Assembly: GCA_051747745.1 (NCBI GenBank)
Contig: JBNJGL010000064.1
Location: 1 to 11,917 of the forward strand
Direction of reading: 5' to 3'
Source: QPJE01 sp051747745
GTDB lineage: Bacteria > Bacillota > Halanaerobiia > Halanaerobiales > Halanaerobiaceae
DNA: 11,917 bases
Below, piece after piece: positions 8,155 to 11,917 of the stretch. Below the pieces are notes generated by a model that saw only the letters and a list, made by a program, of their open reading frames with translations, was not told the origin of the DNA and made no database searches. Positions within the stretch are counted from its first letter, which is position 1. Each line of letters opens with the position of its first letter. A program made the position numbers and the translations under genes.

Positions 8155-9669
8155 TCAATTAGAAATTGCATCAACTGGACAAACTTCTGCACATGCACCA
8201 CAGCTGATACAGGCTTCCGGATCTATAGTATGGGCTTTCTGTTTTTCCCCAGTTATTGCATCAGCCGGACATACTGTTTTGCACTGTCCACAGCCGATAC
8301 AGTGATCTTCATCAATAACATAACTTCCTTTAAGTGCATCACATTGCCCTGCAGGACATTTTTTATCATTTATGTGTGCTTCATATTCATCTCTAAAATA
8401 TTTAATTGTAGTCAGTACTGGATTGGGAGCAGTCTGGCCCAGTCCACATAGAGAAGCTTCTTTAATAACTTTTCCCAGCTGTTCAAGCTTCTCAATATCA
8501 CCTTTTTCACCTTCACCTTCTGTAATTCTCTCAAGTATTTCCAGCATTCTCTTTGTTCCAAGTCGGCAGGGCGTACATTTTCCACATGATTCAGATTGAG
8601 TAAATGTTAAAAAAAACCGAGCCACATCTACCATACAGGTATCTTCGTCCATTACAACCATTCCACCTGAACCCATCATTGCCCCAATTTCTTTTAAAGA
8701 ATCATAATCTATTTTAAGATCCAGCTGTTCAGCAGGAATACATCCTCCTGAAGGTCCACCGGTTTGAACAGCTTTGAATCCTTTATCATCGGTAATTCCA
8801 CCACCAATATCATAAATTATATCTCTTAAACTCAATCCCATAGGAACTTCTACCAGCCCGGTGTTTTTTATTTTACCGGTTAATGCAAAAACTTTTGTAC
8901 CACTGCTGTTTTCTGTACCAAACTTATTGAATTCTTCTGCCCCATTATCAATAATAAAGGGAATATTGGCATATGTTTCAACATTGTTTATATTAGTCGG
9001 CTTACCCCATAAACCACTTTGAGCCGGATAAGGTGGTCTGGAAGTTGGTGTTCCCCTCTTGCCTTCTATTGATGCCATAAGTGCAGTCTCTTCTCCACAT
9101 ACAAAAGCTCCGGCACCTTCCTTAATATGAATTTTAAAATTAAACTCAGTTCCAAAAATGTTTTCTCCAAGCAGGCCCAGCTCTTCTGCCTGAGAAATAG
9201 CTTTTTTTAATCTTCTAATAGCCAGAGGATATTCTGCTCTGACGTAAATATATCCTTCATCAGCACCAATAGCATAAGCAGCTATCATCATACCTTCCAG
9301 AAGTCTATGTGGATCACCTTCCAGCAAACTGCGGTCCATAAATGCACCTGGATCTCCTTCATCTGCATTACATACTATATACTTTTTCTCACCTTCTGCA
9401 TCTTTTGCAAACTGCCATTTTAATCCAGTTGGAAATCCTCCACCTCCACGGCCGCGGAGACCAGAGTTTTTAACTTCTTCTATTATTTCCTTACTTTCCA
9501 TCTGTGTTATTGCTTTCGCAGCAGCCTGATAACCCTTTTTTTCTATATAATCATCTATTTTTTCTGGATCAATTAAACCACAGTTTTGCAGTACTATTCT
9601 CTTTTGTTTTTTATAAAAATCTAACTCTTTATAATATGGTAATTCTTTTAAAGCAGTATATTCTTTCAT
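8155..9669 (-). CDS. NuoF/HndC/HydB-type FMN- and NAD(H)-binding subunit with C-terminal two-[4Fe-4S] ferredoxin domain
   Basis: This is the 504-residue subunit that should bind FMN and NAD(H) and exchange hydride with the pyridine nucleotide. The glycine-rich loop GRGGGGFPTG is at residues 73-82, and VCNADEGDPG near 99-108 completes the FMN/NADH site. The SLBB-like region is around 255-340. One [4Fe-4S] cluster is bound by Cys362, 365, 368 and 408 (ESCGKCTPCR plus SLCGLGQ). Cys438 and Cys443 (KKCPAGQC) resemble the extra Cys pair of HydB-type proteins. A ferredoxin domain follows with Cys457/460/463/467 and Cys487/490/493/497. This tail is found in HydB and HndC and is absent from ordinary complex I NuoF. 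I chose ATG at 9669, 9 nt after GGAGG; an in-frame TTG directly before it is possible. The fdhA start lies 16 nt after the stop. Confidence 0.95.
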   Translation of the reverse strand: MKEYTALKELPYYKELDFYKKQKRIVLQNCGLIDPEKIDDYIEKKGYQAAAKAITQMESKEIIEEVKNSGLRGRGGGGFPTGLKWQFAKDAEGEKKYIVCNADEGDPGAFMDRSLLEGDPHRLLEGMMIAAYAIGADEGYIYVRAEYPLAIRRLKKAISQAEELGLLGENIFGTEFNFKIHIKEGAGAFVCGEETALMASIEGKRGTPTSRPPYPAQSGLWGKPTNINNVETYANIPFIIDNGAEEFNKFGTENSSGTKVFALTGKIKNTGLVEVPMGLSLRDIIYDIGGGITDDKGFKAVQTGGPSGGCIPAEQLDLKIDYDSLKEIGAMMGSGGMVVMDEDTCMVDVARFFLTFTQSESCGKCTPCRLGTKRMLEILERITEGEGEKGDIEKLEQLGKVIKEASLCGLGQTAPNPVLTTIKYFRDEYEAHINDKKCPAGQCDALKGSYVIDEDHCIGCGQCKTVCPADAITGEKQKAHTIDPEACISCGACAEVCPVDAISN

Positions 9670-9690
9670 CAAATCTATCCTCCCTCACAA

Positions 9691-10059
9691 TTATTCTGAA
9701 ATTCTAGCAATTGCAAATTCTTTAACTATTTTTTTCTCAAATACATGTTTGTTAATTATTCTCTTAACATCACTTTCTTCAATCTCACCATATGTAACTC
9801 TCTCCATACCGGGCATTTTTATATCCATAAGTGGTTCTTTTTCACACATACCAATACAGCCGGTTTCTGTTATTTTGACATCCAGATTTTTTTCTTTAAC
9901 TACATCCACAACTGCATTGCGTATTTTTTTTGCCCCTGCCGCAATACCACAGGTTCCCATACCTATTATTATCTCAGGTTTATTGTCAGTTTTTTGATTA
10001 TTTTTTTTCTTATCAGAAATTTCATTCTGATATTTTTTTAATTCTGCAAAAGATTTCAT
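9691..10059 (-). CDS. Small thioredoxin-fold (2Fe-2S) ferredoxin-domain protein, HndB-like
   Basis: A 122-residue protein. Residues 1-28 are lysine- and asparagine-rich and probably flexible. The core starts at about residue 29 with GMGTCGIAAGA, continues to TGCIGMCEKEP near residue 67, and resembles HndB of NADP-reducing hydrogenases and the N-terminal domain fused to HydB/NuoF-like subunits elsewhere. Only three cysteines exist (37, 68, 72). The usual fold has four ligands, and the position five residues before Cys37 is Ile. Whether it holds a normal [2Fe-2S] cluster cannot be decided from sequence. The ATG start has GGAGGTG 6 nt upstream. The gene lies between the NuoE-type and NuoF-type genes, as in hndABCD, so I expect it to be a complex subunit. 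A strong hairpin separates it from the preceding gene. Confidence 0.9.
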   Translation of the reverse strand: MKSFAELKKYQNEISDKKKNNQKTDNKPEIIIGMGTCGIAAGAKKIRNAVVDVVKEKNLDVKITETGCIGMCEKEPLMDIKMPGMERVTYGEIEESDVKRIINKHVFEKKIVKEFAIARISE

Positions 10060-10080
10060 TAACTACACCTCCAAATAAAT

Positions 10081-10102
10081 ATAAACCCCGGACGGGGTTT
10101 AT
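10081..10102 (-). other. Intercistronic hairpin inside the fdh operon
   Basis: A perfect 9-bp inverted repeat (ATAAACCCC with GGGGTTTAT, 4-base loop) lies between the stop of the NuoE-type gene and the ribosome-binding site of the HndB-like gene. It is GC-rich against an AT-rich background. The RNA after it is only moderately U-rich (UUUAUAUUUAUUU), so it could be a weak terminator, a processing site or an mRNA stabiliser that sets subunit levels. The sequence does not decide between these. Confidence 0.6.
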
Positions 10103-10116
10103 TAGTGATATATTTC

Positions 10117-10587
10117 TCAATTCTTGTCCCTGTACTCATTAATAACTTCTACTATTGATTCAGGAGTCATTCTCCCATAACTTTCATCATTAATCATTAC
10201 AACCGGTGCAAGTCCACAGGCCCCAAGACAGGCCACCGGTTCCAGAGTAAAGAGTAGGTCTTCAGTAGTTTCTCCCCTGTCTACACCAAGTTCATCTTTA
10301 AGGGCTTCGAGGACCTTATCACCACCTCTTACATGACAGGCGGTTCCTTCACAAACTCTAACAATATATTTTCCGCGCGGTTTTTGGTGAAACTGTGAAT
10401 AAAAAGTTACCACTCCATACAATTTGCTGTAAGGTATTTTCATTTCATCTGCTATATATTTTTGTGTATCTTTTGACAAATATCCTAATTCATTCTGAGA
10501 TTTCTGGAGTACGGTAATCAAACTATCCTTTTTTCCTCTGTGATCATCCAATATCGAATCGATCTTACTCAGTTCTGTTTTATCCAT
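10117..10587 (-). CDS. NuoE/HndA/HydC-type [2Fe-2S] subunit of the NAD-linked formate dehydrogenase complex
   Basis: A 156-residue thioredoxin-fold [2Fe-2S] protein and first gene of the redox operon. The N-terminal part (about 1-75) is the helical NuoE bundle, with LYGVVTFYSQF near residue 57. The cluster ligands are Cys79 and Cys84 (VCEGTACHVRG) and Cys120 and Cys124 (VACLGACGLAPV), which is the full C-x4-C and C-x3-C pattern. The ATG start has AAGGAG 8 nt upstream. In HndA and HydC this subunit sits beside the FMN subunit and helps pass electrons in NAD(H)-linked, often electron-bifurcating, enzymes. Homologues also occur in respiratory complex I, but no membrane Nuo subunits are present here and the operon ends in a formate dehydrogenase. 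It is probably soluble and cytoplasmic. Confidence 0.93.
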   Translation of the reverse strand: MDKTELSKIDSILDDHRGKKDSLITVLQKSQNELGYLSKDTQKYIADEMKIPYSKLYGVVTFYSQFHQKPRGKYIVRVCEGTACHVRGGDKVLEALKDELGVDRGETTEDLLFTLEPVACLGACGLAPVVMINDESYGRMTPESIVEVINEYRDKN

Positions 10588-10706
10588 ACATCAGACTCCT
10601 TAATTGAAATATTTAATGTTAATTAATATATTCAATATGATTTAATATTTTCCTTCTTTTTAATTATAATTTTTTGGATTTTTCTGCATTTTTAAAAATA
10701 TAAAGA
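10588..10706 (-). promoter_or_regulatory. Probable promoter region of the fdh operon
   Basis: This AT-rich gap follows the ArsR-type gene, and I see no convincing terminator in it. A TATAAT hexamer lies at 10668-10663 on the minus strand, but no good -35 sits 16-18 nt upstream. Closer to the gene, at 10642-10630, is the motif AATCATATTGAAT, shared with two other intergenic regions of this window. It contains a -35-like TTGAAT, without a good -10 at the right distance. The start of transcription is therefore uncertain. Confidence 0.4.
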
Positions 10707-11078
10707 TTATCTGTCTTCCAGTACATGCTGCAGGCCCTGTCCAAACAGACATATCACATGGTCATCATCCAGGGAATAATATACTGAACGTCCTTCTTTT
10801 CTAAACTTAACCAGTTTATTATTTCTTAAAATTCTCAACTGATGAGATATAGCAGAAGAAGACATATTTAAAAGTTCGGACAGATCACATACACACAGTT
10901 CTCTTTCTTTAAGAGCATATAAAATTTTGATTCTGGTTGGATCACCAACTGTCTTAAAAAGTTCTGATAATTCGTAGATTACATCATCATCCAGCTTCTT
11001 TTCTTTCATCATTTCTACCACACTGTTATCTGGATTAAAAACTTCACATACATCACAGTATTTTTGCTGTTCAATCAT
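10707..11078 (-). CDS. ArsR/SmtB-family metal-sensing repressor, CadC-like
   Basis: This is a dimeric winged-helix repressor that leaves DNA when it binds metal. I chose the ATG start (123 residues) because the Shine-Dalgarno GGAG lies 8 nt upstream; an in-frame GTG 9 nt earlier falls inside that site. The helix-turn-helix core spans about residues 40-95 (GDPTRIKIL, ELCVCDL, SSSAISHQLRIL). Both metal sites known in CadC can be read. The alpha3N site is Cys8 and Cys11 near the N-terminus plus Cys62 and Cys64 in ELCVCDL. The alpha5 site is Asp105, His107, His118 and Glu121, with the family spacing D-x-H-x10-H-x2-E. That set suits Cd2+, Pb2+ and Zn2+ sensing. It lies directly downstream of the P1B ATPase and probably represses that unit; the operator would be upstream of the ATPase, outside the window. 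Confidence 0.93.
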   Translation of the reverse strand: MIEQQKYCDVCEVFNPDNSVVEMMKEKKLDDDVIYELSELFKTVGDPTRIKILYALKERELCVCDLSELLNMSSSAISHQLRILRNNKLVKFRKEGRSVYYSLDDDHVICLFGQGLQHVLEDR

Positions 11079-11091
11079 TTTCAACACTCCA

Positions 11092-11917
11092 TTAATCAGA
11101 TTTTAAAATACGCATAACATTAAATACAGCCAGCAGGGCAACTCCTACATCAGCAAATACTGCTTCCCACATTGTTGCAGATCCAAATGCACCAAGAATC
11201 ATAACTATACCTTTTACCCCTAGAGCCATATATATATTCTGCCAGACAATTTTTTTCGTCTTTCTGGCAATATTGACTGCAGTAATAATTTTAGAAGGTT
11301 CATCTGTCATTAAAACTATATCTGCTGCTTCTATTGCTGCATCAGACCCTAAAGCTCCCATTGCAACACCAATATCTGATCTTGCTAAAACCGGTGCATC
11401 ATTTATTCCGTCACCTACAAAAATTAACTTACCTTTATTATCTAAAAGTTCTTCTATTTTTTCAACTTTTTCTCCTGGCAGCAGTTCCGAATAATAACTA
11501 TCCAGGGAAAGCTTTTCTGCTATCTGAGCAGCAGCAAGTTTGCGGTCTCCGGTCAACATAGATACTTTTATTTTCATATTCTTTAGCGCTTTTACAGTTT
11601 TTTCAGCATCTTCTTTCAAAACATCATTTATTAGAATATGGCCAATAAATTGATCATTTTCGGCAAGATAAATAACTGTACCTTCTTCCAAAACTTTTTT
11701 AAAATCTATAGAAAATTGATTCATAAGTTTTTCATTACCTGCCATAACTACTTTGTTATTAAATTCCGCTTTAATACCTGCCCCGGATATCTCTTCAAAT
11801 TCAGCATTATTTAGCAGGTTTTCTTCTTCCCCATATGCATCCAGAATAGATTTGGCTATTGGATGATTAGAAAACTGTTCTGCCTCTGCTGCAGTTTTGA
11901 GAATATATTTCTTATTA
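11092..11917 (-). CDS. Zn2+/Cd2+/Pb2+-type P1B ATPase, C-terminal part (5' end outside window)
   Basis: This is a membrane pump that exports divalent soft metals using ATP. The frame stays open to the right window edge, so about 274 C-terminal residues are visible. They include the P1B nucleotide-domain motif SNHPIA near the edge, the P-domain segment MLTGDRK, the hinge motif VGDGINDAP, and the last two membrane helices. The penultimate helix carries a lysine (ALGVKG) and the last carries an aspartate (FADVG). These match the Lys and Asp metal-site residues of the Zn/Cd/Pb subgroup; copper pumps have a different set. The DKTGT phosphorylation site, the CPC helix and any N-terminal metal-binding domain lie outside the window. 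A CadC-like repressor follows after 13 nt, so the two are probably cotranscribed and metal-controlled. The subgroup call is firm; which metal matters in the cell is not shown. Confidence 0.93.
   Translation of the reverse strand, partial: NKKYILKTAAEAEQFSNHPIAKSILDAYGEEENLLNNAEFEEISGAGIKAEFNNKVVMAGNEKLMNQFSIDFKKVLEEGTVIYLAENDQFIGHILINDVLKEDAEKTVKALKNMKIKVSMLTGDRKLAAAQIAEKLSLDSYYSELLPGEKVEKIEELLDNKGKLIFVGDGINDAPVLARSDIGVAMGALGSDAAIEAADIVLMTDEPSKIITAVNIARKTKKIVWQNIYMALGVKGIVMILGAFGSATMWEAVFADVGVALLAVFNVMRILKSD

Noticed and set aside
8155..10587. Part of respiratory complex I (nuo operon)
   Set aside because: No membrane subunits or NuoB/C/D/I are present, the NuoF-type gene has the HydB-like ferredoxin tail, and the operon ends in a formate dehydrogenase.
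1..11917. CRISPR array, tRNA, rRNA or insertion sequence
   Set aside because: I saw no regularly spaced repeats, no tRNA cloverleaf, no rRNA segments and no transposase-like frame.

Overview
The window is AT-rich. Every gene I can support is on the minus strand, so transcription runs from high to low coordinates. Clear Shine-Dalgarno sites, several TTG starts, a T-box leader on a tRNA synthetase gene and HndABC-type redox subunits point to an anaerobic low-GC Firmicute. A halanaerobial or clostridial fermenter is my best guess, but this is inferred from gene style, not from a marker gene.

In transcription order, the right edge holds the C-terminal part of a Zn2+/Cd2+-type P1B ATPase, cut by the window end. 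A CadC-like ArsR repressor carrying both known metal sites of that family follows 13 nt later; together they form a metal-efflux unit. Next comes a four-gene redox operon: a NuoE/HndA-type [2Fe-2S] subunit, a small HndB-type thioredoxin-fold ferredoxin, a NuoF/HndC-type FMN/NADH subunit with two extra [4Fe-4S] clusters, and a large FdhA catalytic subunit. FdhA is interrupted by one in-frame TGA at exactly the position of the active-site selenocysteine. A SECIS-like hairpin follows the TGA, so this is one selenoprotein of about 898 residues and not two genes. The order matches the electron-bifurcating hydrogenase HndABCD, with the [FeFe]-hydrogenase subunit replaced by formate dehydrogenase. 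I infer a soluble formate dehydrogenase that couples formate/CO2 to NAD(H) and probably ferredoxin.

A mobA gene for the bis-guanylyl molybdenum/tungsten cofactor follows, with its own structured leader, and fits the cofactor needs of FdhA. Then comes valS behind a complete T-box riboswitch: specifier GUC, UGGU acceptor-pairing bulge, mutually exclusive antiterminator and terminator, and its own promoter. valS ends at a good intrinsic terminator. Last is an EamA/DMT-family exporter.

The most interesting unexplained material is regulatory. A GTCG-N5-CGAC operator occurs twice, once at the exporter promoter and once just after the exporter gene, before whatever gene lies to the left. A second 13-bp motif (ATTCAAYAWGATT on the plus strand) occurs upstream of the exporter, upstream of the left-hand unit and upstream of the fdh operon.
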